From NCBI GenBank assembly GCA_046160545.1, contig JBJXGS010000252.1, forward strand, positions 26,900 to 90,899: 64,000 nucleotides of DNA. Direction: 5' to 3'. This DNA comes from JAEUOS01 sp046160545. Lineage in GTDB: Bacteria; Pseudomonadota; Gammaproteobacteria; Burkholderiales; JAEUOS01. Below, one piece after another: positions 35,530 through 44,227 of the stretch (the stretch's first letter is position 1; every line of letters begins with the position of its first letter). The notes beneath the pieces were generated by a model. That model was not told where the DNA came from. It did no database searches and saw only the letters and a list, made by a program, of their open reading frames with translations. Made by a program: the position numbers and the translations under genes.

Positions 35530-37122
35530 CTACCTCTTTCCGGGCTGGGGTTCCGGCCCGTGCAATGAATCCATACCCGCTGCGCTACCAAGCAACTTCT
35601 CGAGGGCTGGGCCGGCATCGCGCACAAAAGCCTCAAGCGCGGCGGATCCGGCATCACGGCCCGCATCGGTAAAAACAATCACGACTGCACCCGTGTCGCC
35701 CCTGCCGGTCAGTCGCGACCAGGCGGTCAAAGCCTTGGCGACGGCATCGCTTGAAGTCACATGACCAGCGATCCAATACCAGCGCCAGACCGCCATGCGT
35801 TTGTCCCCCGGGCTGCCGATGCCGCGCGCGGCGCTCAGGATCGCGGTCTTCACGGCCGCACGCCGCATGCCGATCTCAATGATGCGTTCGCCGTCAGAGG
35901 TATGCGCCCAAGTGACATCGTTGCTCCGCACCAGCGTGTTGGCCGAACCGACGAGCCGCCGGTCCTTGCCTTGTCCCGCATAGACTCCGACGAACAATCC
36001 GACGTGTCGCCCATGACTCTCGAAGGAGCGACTTAGTTCAGCAGAGGTATTCTCGAAGGCCGGCCGCCAATCCGGTTTTCCCGCTACTTGCCATCCGGAA
36101 ATCGCGCCAAGTTCCGTCAGATTTTTCACATCGGCGCCGCGCGGCAAGAGCGCGCTTGCAGCAGGCGCAGCCATGACGGCGATGAAGGTGGCGAGAATCG
36201 CGAAACCTCCTCCCGAGCCAGGCAGCGCTGCCGGGCTCTGTGTTGGCGGCAGTGGCGTGCTCTCCGCTTCCGACCAACGACCGCCAATCCAGAACATCAC
36301 CACGATGACGACACCGAAGAACAGCCAGCCGTAGATCAGGTGGTCGACTCCTACAGCGATCGTATTTCCCGACAGATGCCCAAGCATCACAATCATGTAG
36401 GCACGCAGCCAGTTGGCGACCACGGGCACCGCGACGGACACAGCGATGAAGGTCAGGCGCCGGCGCAAGGAGGAGTAATTCAGGTATGCGAAAAGGGTGC
36501 CCACGGTCACCGACGCAATCAGATAGCGTACGCCGCTGCACGCCTCGACGACCGACCACATTCCGGTAGGAATGATGAAGTTAAGGCCCTCGCGGTAGAT
36601 GGGGATGCCCGTCAGGCGGATCGCGGTCACGGTGAAGTCCGCAGTCCAGTCCATCATGTAAGGCATCAGGAAATCACCAAACGGGACCGCGAAAAAACTA
36701 AATGCCAGTGGAAACGCGATCCGCCCCGCCACTGCCAAACCAAGCACCGCCGGCACCCAGGCGACGAGCAAGGCCACCAGTGCGAAATGCTCAAGGGCAT
36801 TTACCTCGCCAAGCGCCCCGGCGAGCCACGTGACGCCGGCCAGGCCTGCAATAGCGGCGATGCGGGCATCGGCCAATGGCTTCTCGGCCAGTAACTCCGC
36901 GCGCTTGCGCCAAGCGAGCCACATGGCAATTGGCAGAATCAGGAAGCAATGCGTAAACGTCTCGGAGGAATACCAGAGCTGGACCATCGAAGCGGCGGTC
37001 TTGAAATACACCACAAGCGTAATGACCCAGGCTGCGGCGAGGACGCCCAGCGACCGCTTCCAGGCCAAGGTATGCACTCCTGTTGCGTCGATTGCGGCGG
37101 TGGCCATGGGCAAGGGGGTCAC
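35530..37122 (-). CDS. xrtA: Exosortase A fused to EpsI domain
   Basis: A 530-residue integral membrane transpeptidase/protease. The N-terminal part has about eight hydrophobic segments and the exosortase catalytic triad: Cys195 in VVEACSGVRYL, Arg240 in ANWLRAYMIV and His261 in VDHLIYGW. After a linker (about 285-310) comes one membrane segment and an EpsI domain of about 200 residues (for example VGLFVGVYAGQGKDRRLV). XrtA cuts PEP-CTERM proteins at the membrane and joins them to an acceptor. GTG 37122 is preferred because it overlaps the preceding stop as GTGA; ATG 37107 is the alternative. No PEP-CTERM substrate gene is in the window. Confidence 0.93.
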   Translation of the reverse strand: MTPLPMATAAIDATGVHTLAWKRSLGVLAAAWVITLVVYFKTAASMVQLWYSSETFTHCFLILPIAMWLAWRKRAELLAEKPLADARIAAIAGLAGVTWLAGALGEVNALEHFALVALLVAWVPAVLGLAVAGRIAFPLAFSFFAVPFGDFLMPYMMDWTADFTVTAIRLTGIPIYREGLNFIIPTGMWSVVEACSGVRYLIASVTVGTLFAYLNYSSLRRRLTFIAVSVAVPVVANWLRAYMIVMLGHLSGNTIAVGVDHLIYGWLFFGVVIVVMFWIGGRWSEAESTPLPPTQSPAALPGSGGGFAILATFIAVMAAPAASALLPRGADVKNLTELGAISGWQVAGKPDWRPAFENTSAELSRSFESHGRHVGLFVGVYAGQGKDRRLVGSANTLVRSNDVTWAHTSDGERIIEIGMRRAAVKTAILSAARGIGSPGDKRMAVWRWYWIAGHVTSSDAVAKALTAWSRLTGRGDTGAVVIVFTDAGRDAGSAALEAFVRDAGPALEKLLGSAAGMDSLHGPEPQPGKR

Positions 37123-38327
37123 TCCGGCACCCCGTGATCGGCGAGGCAACGTCCGAACTTCGCGAGATGCGCCTCCCAGCTGTATTTCGCCAGAACGGCT
37201 TGGCGCGCCTGCTCGCCCATGCGCGCTGCGTCCGATGGCGCATCCAGAAGGGCTTCGATCTCGCGCACATAGTCTGCGGCGGTTACGGCCGCCGCTAGAT
37301 CGCGCCCCTGCGCGACATCGATCGCATCCGCGCACGATTTTGCGGCCACGACCGCCTTGCCCATGGCCATGGCTTCGAGGACCTTGTTCTGCAGACCCCG
37401 CGCCAGCCGCAGCGGCGCCACAACCATAGCGGCATGCGCCAGGTATGGCCGCACGTCATCGACAGTTCCGGTGACATGGACATGCTCACAGGCGAGCGCC
37501 CGCACCGCTGGCGTGGGTGAACGACCGACGATCCAGAATTGCAAGCTCGGCCTTCGCTCGCGCAGGCGCGGCAATACTTCCTCCACAAACCATTGCACGG
37601 CGTCGACGTTAGGCCAGTAGTCCATCGCTCCGGTGAATGCCACGCACGGTCCGCCGGCGCCAAATGGCGAGGCAAAACTGTGGCACGGGTCGAAGTACTC
37701 GGAGTCCACACCGTTGGGCACGTGGTCCACCAGACCAGCGCACTCCGGCGCCAGGCTCTTGAAAAACTCCACTTCCTTGGCCGTAACAAAAAATGTACGG
37801 GTTGCACGCATGGCGGCGGCGCGCTCGAAGGCCAGCAGCTTTCGGCCTTCCCGGGCATAGATCCAGGAAAACGGCCAGCGATGATGCGTGGCGTACTCGG
37901 TCCATTTGGCAGAATCGACATCGTCGAAAACCTGTAGCACCGGCCGTGGCAATATGGCCGGGACATATTGAGCCATCGACGAGGAATAAATCAGTGCCGC
38001 GTCGATCATGCCGGTGTCGAGCGTCATCCTTATCCAGCGGGCGAGCTCACCTCTCCGGTAGTACGGCAAGGTCAGCGGTTCGCCGCTCAACAGGCCGCGC
38101 AGGCTGGCAATGCGCGCGGCCCGAGGGTTGATGGTGACAATGCAACTCGAGGCGCAAACGGCACGTACTTCATCAAGGTAGCGGAGGTCATCGGGATCAT
38201 CGACAAAAGTCCCCAGATGCACCCGGTACCGCGCCGCAAAGTACTTCAAGAGATGATATGTCCGGACCTTGTCACCTTTGTTGGGCGGCCACGGCAGACG
38301 ATGCGGAAGAAATAGCAGATTCGCCAC
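37119..38327 (-). CDS. Sugar transferase, PEP-CTERM/EpsH1 system-associated (GT4-like)
   Basis: A 402-residue GT-B fold transferase starting at GTG 38327. The N-terminus NLLFLPHRLPWPPNKGDKVR is a signature of the exosortase-associated transferase family. The C-terminal donor site includes FTGAMDYWPNVDAVQWF and RLARGLQNKVLEAMAMG with the E-x7-like acidic pattern. It is expected to add a sugar to the lipid-linked repeat unit. It is coupled to xrtA by a GTGA overlap and lies seven bases after the FemAB gene. Confidence 0.9.
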   Translation of the reverse strand: MANLLFLPHRLPWPPNKGDKVRTYHLLKYFAARYRVHLGTFVDDPDDLRYLDEVRAVCASSCIVTINPRAARIASLRGLLSGEPLTLPYYRRGELARWIRMTLDTGMIDAALIYSSSMAQYVPAILPRPVLQVFDDVDSAKWTEYATHHRWPFSWIYAREGRKLLAFERAAAMRATRTFFVTAKEVEFFKSLAPECAGLVDHVPNGVDSEYFDPCHSFASPFGAGGPCVAFTGAMDYWPNVDAVQWFVEEVLPRLRERRPSLQFWIVGRSPTPAVRALACEHVHVTGTVDDVRPYLAHAAMVVAPLRLARGLQNKVLEAMAMGKAVVAAKSCADAIDVAQGRDLAAAVTAADYVREIEALLDAPSDAARMGEQARQAVLAKYSWEAHLAKFGRCLADHGVPE

Positions 38328-38334
38328 AGCGGCC

Positions 38335-39420
38335 TCAGCCGAGATTGCGCACGATGTGCGGGCCGAGCCGATTCACCAGCGGCAGCGGCAGGCGCCTCCA
38401 GGCTTCGATGAACATCCGGAACTTCGCGTTGGCCGGATTGTTCTGCGGCACCGATTCACGCCGGTACAAACAGTATTCGTAGCGCAGCGGTTGCGGCTCA
38501 AAGCCCCAATGCTTCTTGAATGAATATGACCCCGTGCCCTGCTTGCTGCGACCATAGTCGAATACGCGCAGTCCGCGCAGCCTCGCACGGCGCATCAATT
38601 CCCAATACTTGAAGTCATTGGCGGCGAGGTCTCGCGCATCTTCGTCGTCCCCGGCATAGTAGGGCAGGACTTCATCGCGAAAATAGAACGAGAGAACGCT
38701 GGAAAGCGGCCGCCCTTCCGAAGAGACAACGGTGAGGACCTCGCAGTCCTTGCCAAATTCGGCGCGCAAAAAGTCGAAGTAGTCCCGTGATAGCGCCGGG
38801 GTGCCGTGACGATGCACGTTATCGGAGTACAAGGCGAAGAATCGCCGATTGTCGGCATCCACCTCGGCTATGAGCCCGTTCTTGATGCCTTTGCGCACCA
38901 TTGCGCGTTGTTTGCGCGGAATCGCAAGCATGTTGGCCTCGTCGTCCTCGAGAATCTCCTTGCGGAAGGTCACGTACAGGTCCTGCGCCGGCCAATCCGG
39001 GTGGCGCTGCTTGACATTGCGCATCTCCAGATGATCGACACCCAGACGGCGGGCATATCCTTGCGCCTCGGACTCGAGTGCGGCGACTGCGTCGGCGCTG
39101 GTCGCAGCCACGCCCCCGTACACGGCGAACGGCAGCGACACGAGCGCGTTGCCGAACATCAGGCTATCGACGTGCGCCAGTGGCAGCACGCCTTCTATCC
39201 TTCCATCGCGTTCTGCGTACAGGAAAAGCGGACGGTGGCGAAACACATGCGCCATGACCCGTTGCCATCCGGATCGGTGGAAGAAGGTTGCCTCGGCGCA
39301 ATTGCGGACGAACTCCTCCCAGCGCAGGTTGGCGAGCTTGTCCGCGGGATCGAGTCGCCTGACCGTCAACACGAAACGGCCTGCCGCGCTCGGGGCGTCA
39401 TCCGCTTCGAAGCGGCGCAT
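38335..39420 (-). CDS. FemAB family protein, XrtA/PEP-CTERM system-associated
   Basis: A 361-residue protein of the FemAB/GNAT-like superfamily. Visible features are FFHRSGWQRVMAHVF (N-terminal subdomain), LPFAVYGGV, then RKQRAMVRKGIKNGL and YYAGDDEDARDLAANDFKYW. The last of these is typical of the exosortase A FemAB group. These proteins are related to peptidoglycan-bridge aminoacyltransferases; in this locus an aminoacyl or acyl transfer onto a glycan is likely but not demonstrated. ATG 39420 starts 15 bases after the deacetylase stop; the gene ends 7 bases before the sugar transferase. Confidence 0.87.
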   Translation of the reverse strand: MRRFEADDAPSAAGRFVLTVRRLDPADKLANLRWEEFVRNCAEATFFHRSGWQRVMAHVFRHRPLFLYAERDGRIEGVLPLAHVDSLMFGNALVSLPFAVYGGVAATSADAVAALESEAQGYARRLGVDHLEMRNVKQRHPDWPAQDLYVTFRKEILEDDEANMLAIPRKQRAMVRKGIKNGLIAEVDADNRRFFALYSDNVHRHGTPALSRDYFDFLRAEFGKDCEVLTVVSSEGRPLSSVLSFYFRDEVLPYYAGDDEDARDLAANDFKYWELMRRARLRGLRVFDYGRSKQGTGSYSFKKHWGFEPQPLRYEYCLYRRESVPQNNPANAKFRMFIEAWRRLPLPLVNRLGPHIVRNLG

Positions 39421-39435
39421 CGCATATGGGTTCCT

Positions 39436-40284
39436 TCAGGCGGTACGGAATGCCGGCAGGAATACCGCATCCATGCGTCCCCAGCGGAAATCGCCGAGCA
39501 GGCGATCCAGCTTCGCCTCCATGCGTTCGAGATTGACATAGTGCCGGAAGCGGGTTTTCCAATCGATCCCGCGGACCCGGGGCTGCTGTGCATCAATCTC
39601 CCAAGGATGGAAATAGAACATCGCCGGCTGCCCGTCGCTGCGATTGACCCTTGCGATCATGCGCCTTGAAAGTGCGTAGGGCAGGAGGCGAAAGTAACCG
39701 CCGCCGCTGGCCGGCAGATTGCGATTGAACAAGCGCAGCGTCGTCGCAGGAATTTCAAGCAGCGAGCGAACCCGATGCGAAAAACGCGGTGCGCCCGGCA
39801 TGCCGTAGTGGTCATGAGCGATCGGATAGATGCTGGAACTGTAGGTATACCCGGCACGTTCCAGGCATTCGAATGCCCACAGATTCTCAGCCCCGATGGA
39901 AAAACTGGGGGCGCGGTACCCAAGTACCGAGCGCCCGGAAATATCTTCCAACAGACCCTTGGCACGGCTTACATCCTCGAAAAACGCCTTCTGGCTGAGA
40001 TCGGAAGCACGTTGATGGCCGTAGCCGTGGCTGGCCAGCTCGTGACCGTCATTGACTATTCGCGTCACCACGCCGGGATGACGCTCTGCGATCCATCCAA
40101 GCGTGAAAAAGGTAGCCTTGATGGAATGCCTGTCGAGCATTGCGAAAATGCGATCCATATTTCGCTCAACCCTGCATTCCGTCGAATCCCACTTGCTCCG
40201 ATCAATATATGGAGCCAGTGCGGATACCTGGAAATAGTCTTCAACGTCGATGGTCAACGCGTTGACGGTAGTTTCGGATCGCAT
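39436..40284 (-). CDS. Polysaccharide deacetylase, XrtA system-associated
   Basis: A 282-residue NodB-type deacetylase. It starts with NALTIDVEDYFQVSAL, characteristic of the exosortase-associated group; later ELASHGYGHQRASDL supplies the metal-binding His pair and GYRAPSFSIG the Arg/Pro motif. A C-terminal extension of about 80 residues (MFYFHPWEIDAQQPR) matches the DUF3473 domain of this family. ATG 40284 is chosen since it lies 22 bases downstream of wecB and directly precedes the domain; codons upstream are non-coding. It should deacetylate an N-acetyl sugar of the repeat unit. Confidence 0.9.
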   Translation of the reverse strand: MRSETTVNALTIDVEDYFQVSALAPYIDRSKWDSTECRVERNMDRIFAMLDRHSIKATFFTLGWIAERHPGVVTRIVNDGHELASHGYGHQRASDLSQKAFFEDVSRAKGLLEDISGRSVLGYRAPSFSIGAENLWAFECLERAGYTYSSSIYPIAHDHYGMPGAPRFSHRVRSLLEIPATTLRLFNRNLPASGGGYFRLLPYALSRRMIARVNRSDGQPAMFYFHPWEIDAQQPRVRGIDWKTRFRHYVNLERMEAKLDRLLGDFRWGRMDAVFLPAFRTA

Positions 40285-40306
40285 GGCGAGGCTCGGAATC
40301 AGGTTT

Positions 40307-41452
40307 TCAGTCGTCAAGCCATGCTGCCATGTCAGCAGCGATGCGCCCCGCCGCCCGACCGTCCCAGAACTCGGGAACGCGACCGCGCTTGCCTCCCCCG
40401 GCCAGAATGTCGTCAACGCCGCGCAAGATCGCATCGCGATCACGTCCGACCAAGGTATTGGTTCCCTCACTCACAGTTATCGGCCGCTCGGTGTTTTCCC
40501 TCAGGGTGAGGCAGGGAATTCCAAGCGCGGTGGTCTCCTCCTGCAGGCCCCCAGAATCCGACAACACCATCGCGGCATCGGCCATCAGTCCAAGCATCTG
40601 CAGATAACCCTGCGGAGGAAGTACGACGACCGACTCGTTCGCCAACTTTCCGAGCAGACCGAAACGCTCGGCGTTTCCGCGGGTACGGGGATGCATCGCA
40701 AACACCAGGGGAAGTCGCCTTGAAACCTCAATCAGGATGTCCAGCAACTCGCCTAACACTGGCTGCGAATCGACGTTGGATGGCCGATGCAGGGTGACCA
40801 CGCCATAAGGACTGTTACCCAGCCGTTGCGGGTCAAGACCGGCACGGGTCAGGGTCTCGCGTGCAGTCGGCGCAGCCGCGCGGTGCGCCATCAGAGAGTC
40901 GATCATCACGTTGCCGACAAAACACACTCGCTCGGCAGCGATGCCCTCTCTGGCAAGGTTCTCGTGCGCACTTCGCTCTGTGGTGTACAGGCGGTCAGCC
41001 ACCTGGTCAGTCAACAAACGGTTGATTTCCTCGGGCATGGTGCGATCAAAACTGCGTAGACCAGCCTCAACATGCGCCACGCGCACTCGCTGCTTGACCG
41101 CAACCAGAGTGCAGGCAAGAGTGGAATTGACGTCCCCGACGACGACGACGCAGCGCGGACGATGCTGCTCCAGCAGAGGCTCGAAACGACGCATGACCTC
41201 GGCCGTCTGCATCGTATGGCTTCCGGACCCGACTCCCAGATTGAAGTGCGGCTCGGGCAGGCCCAGATCCTGGAAGATCCGATCGTTCAAATCGGCATCG
41301 TAGTGCTGGCCGGTATGTACAAGAATCGCCGGCACCGGCGGCATGCTTTCGCTGAAAGCCCGCAGAATCGGCGCCATCTTCATGAAATTCGGCCGTGCGC
41401 CCACCACGCAGATGACTGGGCGCGGCTCGCCGCCAGCACCGGAAGAACTCAT
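40307..41452 (-). CDS. wecB: UDP-N-acetylglucosamine 2-epimerase (non-hydrolysing)
   Basis: A 381-residue cytoplasmic GT-B fold epimerase converting UDP-GlcNAc to UDP-ManNAc. Motifs visible are VVGARPNFMKMAP (N-terminus), HTGQHYD, HVEAGLRSFDRTMPEEINR, and the C-terminal SDSGGLQEETTALG with the catalytic-region Glu residues. Length and motifs fit WecB. It supplies an N-acetylmannosamine or derived uronic acid to the exopolysaccharide, consistent with the downstream deacetylase and amidotransferase. ATG 41452 overlaps the ATPase stop as ATGA. Confidence 0.92.
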   Translation of the reverse strand: MSSSGAGGEPRPVICVVGARPNFMKMAPILRAFSESMPPVPAILVHTGQHYDADLNDRIFQDLGLPEPHFNLGVGSGSHTMQTAEVMRRFEPLLEQHRPRCVVVVGDVNSTLACTLVAVKQRVRVAHVEAGLRSFDRTMPEEINRLLTDQVADRLYTTERSAHENLAREGIAAERVCFVGNVMIDSLMAHRAAAPTARETLTRAGLDPQRLGNSPYGVVTLHRPSNVDSQPVLGELLDILIEVSRRLPLVFAMHPRTRGNAERFGLLGKLANESVVVLPPQGYLQMLGLMADAAMVLSDSGGLQEETTALGIPCLTLRENTERPITVSEGTNTLVGRDRDAILRGVDDILAGGGKRGRVPEFWDGRAAGRIAADMAAWLDD

Positions 41453-42570
41453 TCCGTGCCCTCGGATTCCACTCGAGCGGCCCGCACCGATTCGACTAGT
41501 TGCTGCAGTAGATTGAGGGTCGCAGAATTCATGCTTTCCACGCGCAGTATGGCGCGTTCCAGCCGCAACAAGCGCTCGTCGATCTGGCCCGCACCCAACG
41601 GGGAGCCGATGCCTGCCTCCTGCGCGGCCATCTGCAACCTTGCGAGATCAAGTTTGAAGGGACCGGTTTGGTTGAGCGGAGGCGTCGCGGAGGAGCCCTC
41701 CACGACGGATTCGGTCGTGCTGGGCCCGCGGGGCGCGCGGTAACGCACTGGCGGGGCCGACGTTTCGTCGTAAATCTCCTTGGCGACCTCGCGCACGTCG
41801 TCGCCAGCCAGCGTGTCCTTGCCGCCCATGAAGCCGAACAGCAGCAACCTGTCGCACAACAGATTGATACGCCTCGGCACACCGCCGCTCGCCTCGAAGA
41901 TCGCTGCGTGTGCATCTTCGCCGAAATGCGGGTTGTCCTTCCAGCCTGCACACTTGAGACGATGTTCGATGTACCCGCGGGTCTCTTCCGCATCCATCGG
42001 CCCGATATGGCAGGAGGCGATGACGCGCTGGCGCAATTGTTGCATGTGCGGGCTCTGCAGCATCTCGCGGAACTCCGGCTGCCCGACCAGAAAGCTCTGC
42101 AGGAGCGCATGGTTGCCGTACTGGAAATTCGACAACATGCGCAATTCCTCGACCGCCCGCGGCGTCAGGTTCTGCGCTTCATCGACTATCAGTACGCAAC
42201 GCTTTCCCTTGAGGGTGAAGTTGTAGAGAAAAGCCTCAAGTGCCATCAGGACATCGGATTTGGCGACATCCTTGGTACGCACCCCGAAGGCGGCTCCGAC
42301 GAGCCGTAACGTGTCGTCTGCGTCCAGCTGGGTCGAAACCAGGTGCGCAGCGACAACCTTTTCCGCGTCAAGGCTGTCCAGAAGTCCGCGAACGATCGTT
42401 GTCTTGCCGGCCCCGACCTCACCTGTGATGACGATGAAGCCCTCGTTCTGATGCATACCGTATTCGAGGTACGCGGTCGCCCGGCGATGCTGCTTGCTGC
42501 CGAAATAGAACGAAGGGTCGGGGTTGAGCTGGAATGGCTTGCTGGCCAGCCCGTAATAGGATTCGTACAT
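41449..42570 (-). CDS. XrtA/PEP-CTERM system-associated ATPase (ExeA-like AAA)
   Basis: A 373-residue AAA ATPase. It starts with MYESYYGLASKPFQLNPDP, the hallmark of ExeA/GspA-like ATPases, with Walker A GEVGAGKT, Walker B CVLIVDEAQNL and an arginine-rich sensor region (GGVPRRINLLCDR). The last 100 residues are a Pro/Ala-rich linker and a coiled-coil-like tail (RLLRLERAILRVESMNSA). It is a conserved member of exosortase A operons and may energise or organise the export apparatus. It is four bases upstream of the outer-membrane protein stop-start junction and overlaps wecB by four bases. Confidence 0.9.
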   Translation of the reverse strand: MYESYYGLASKPFQLNPDPSFYFGSKQHRRATAYLEYGMHQNEGFIVITGEVGAGKTTIVRGLLDSLDAEKVVAAHLVSTQLDADDTLRLVGAAFGVRTKDVAKSDVLMALEAFLYNFTLKGKRCVLIVDEAQNLTPRAVEELRMLSNFQYGNHALLQSFLVGQPEFREMLQSPHMQQLRQRVIASCHIGPMDAEETRGYIEHRLKCAGWKDNPHFGEDAHAAIFEASGGVPRRINLLCDRLLLFGFMGGKDTLAGDDVREVAKEIYDETSAPPVRYRAPRGPSTTESVVEGSSATPPLNQTGPFKLDLARLQMAAQEAGIGSPLGAGQIDERLLRLERAILRVESMNSATLNLLQQLVESVRAARVESEGTE

Positions 42571-42574
42571 GAAT

Positions 42575-44227
42575 TCAGAAGGTCAGATTGAGGCCACCAA
42601 CTACGGCATTCTCGGTGAACTGGGTGGCACCCTTTTGACGAGAGGTGCGCACGTTCACAGCCGCACTGGTCCGTGGACTCAGTCTGGTAGAAAGGCCGAC
42701 AGTCGCAGTTTTCGACTGAGTGGATTGTCCCGCCGAACTCTGGCTTTGCTGCCATGAACTGAACATGTTCAAGGACGTAAGAGCCGAAATGCGGTGCGAA
42801 AAATTCGAACTCATGCCACTTTGGCGAATTGATGAAGCTGCGCCGAAATCATCGCGCAGGCCCCCACCTCCTGTGGCAGCCTGTTGATCGCTCTGAAACA
42901 AGGTATAGGCGACGGTGTTGCGACGACCATTGAGTATCAGGGATAGTTCTTGTCGCCGGCTCACGGTGACCCTAGAGCTGAGAAATCCGCCGGTCACCGC
43001 GGCAGTCGGCGCAATGCCCGCCTGCTGCAAGGTCGCGTTGACCTGCTGCGTGCGCGCCACCGGATCCGGAATTGAGCTTGCGAGTTGCGCGTAAAGCAGG
43101 TCGAAATACGTGCCGACAGTCGCGCCACCCGACTGATTGGTGGAGGTCGTGACGTCGCGCGTGTCCGTGAAGCGCCAAGAAGTGAGCGGCGTGCGATGAG
43201 TTACGGAAATATTGTGTCCAAAACCAAAAAACCGGCTTTCCCGGAAGAAAGAGGCCTTGGTTCGCTCCGTCGGTGACCACTCGAAGCCATAACCATGAGT
43301 GGTGCGCCCTTGTTTCTCGGTTGTCGAGAAATCATTCTCTTCGTAGCCCACACTCGCATTGATGCGCAGCGCGGGATTTATTGCGTAATTAGCGCGCGCC
43401 CGATACAAGTCATTCTCCGAACGTCGGCCACCGCTATAACCGACGGATTGCAGATTACCTTCCAGAGCCCAGCCAAGGTTTGCGAAGGCCGTTGCACCAA
43501 CTATCCTGGCGGAGATGGTGTCGCTGCTCGAGTCGCTGCTGCTGGCGGATTTATTGGAAGTCTTGTTGAAGGTGTAGCGAAATTCGTAGTCCGCCAGGCG
43601 CCCAAAGTTGCCGCGCAAATACGGAGAAAAGCGAAAGTTCGACGACTCCGTACTGTTGGCGTTGACCGTACCAGCTCCGGTCGTTTGCGCTCCGAGTGCG
43701 GAGACCGACTGCTGGGCGATCGTCCAACCGGCGTCGATATACAACCAGCGGTCGATCGCTTCCAGGGTACCAAAAGCATTGAGTGCATTCTGCGAACGAT
43801 TGCGCGACTGATCCTGCGCATGAAAAAAATTTCGCAACGAATAATCCGCGAACAGCTTGACCCTTGCTGTCTCTCCCGAGACGCGAATCCCGGGACTGAT
43901 ATCAGTGATCTGATCCGCCTGCGCTCCACCTGCACCCGCCGCTACATTGTCTGTAAATGTCTGGTTAACCGCGACCCGCGGGACGACAGTCCAAGCGCGG
44001 CGCGGCGCAGCCACGTCTCCCGGACCACCTATCGACGGCGCCTGGGGCACAGGTGAAATTGCACCTGAGGTAGGTGCGCTCTGCGGAGAAGCCGGCGCCT
44101 CCACCTGGGCCAATCCCCACGCAGGCAACCAAGCCAGGCCACACACGGAAAACCGCACCAACGTGCGCCACGGGTGCGCGCACGATGAATGGCGTGGAGC
44201 GCGCAGGCGAAACACCTCAGGCTGCAT
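42575..44227 (-). CDS. PEP-CTERM/XrtA system-associated outer-membrane beta-barrel protein
   Basis: About 550 residues. A Sec signal ends near WLPAWGLAQ; a Pro/Ala-rich linker is followed by about 400 residues of alternating beta strands with aromatic girdles, ending in VGGLNLTF with a terminal Phe. It matches the TIGR03016-type outer-membrane protein of exosortase A operons, whose role in polysaccharide export is inferred from position. ATG 44227 (or 44233) lies within the end of the tyrosine kinase gene, overlapping its stop by 11 bases. The reading frame further upstream comes from the kinase repeat tract in another frame and is not part of the protein. Confidence 0.85.
   Translation of the reverse strand: MQPEVFRLRAPRHSSCAHPWRTLVRFSVCGLAWLPAWGLAQVEAPASPQSAPTSGAISPVPQAPSIGGPGDVAAPRRAWTVVPRVAVNQTFTDNVAAGAGGAQADQITDISPGIRVSGETARVKLFADYSLRNFFHAQDQSRNRSQNALNAFGTLEAIDRWLYIDAGWTIAQQSVSALGAQTTGAGTVNANSTESSNFRFSPYLRGNFGRLADYEFRYTFNKTSNKSASSSDSSSDTISARIVGATAFANLGWALEGNLQSVGYSGGRRSENDLYRARANYAINPALRINASVGYEENDFSTTEKQGRTTHGYGFEWSPTERTKASFFRESRFFGFGHNISVTHRTPLTSWRFTDTRDVTTSTNQSGGATVGTYFDLLYAQLASSIPDPVARTQQVNATLQQAGIAPTAAVTGGFLSSRVTVSRRQELSLILNGRRNTVAYTLFQSDQQAATGGGGLRDDFGAASSIRQSGMSSNFSHRISALTSLNMFSSWQQSQSSAGQSTQSKTATVGLSTRLSPRTSAAVNVRTSRQKGATQFTENAVVGGLNLTF

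Noticed and set aside
37122..37335. Longer exosortase start at 37335
   Set aside because: The additional 71 residues are Arg/Gly-rich and overlap the sugar transferase gene; GTG 37122 with a GTGA overlap explains the start.
43295..44056. Open frame of 253 codons on the plus strand
   Set aside because: Antisense to the outer-membrane barrel gene; sequence is Arg/Cys-rich without domain features.
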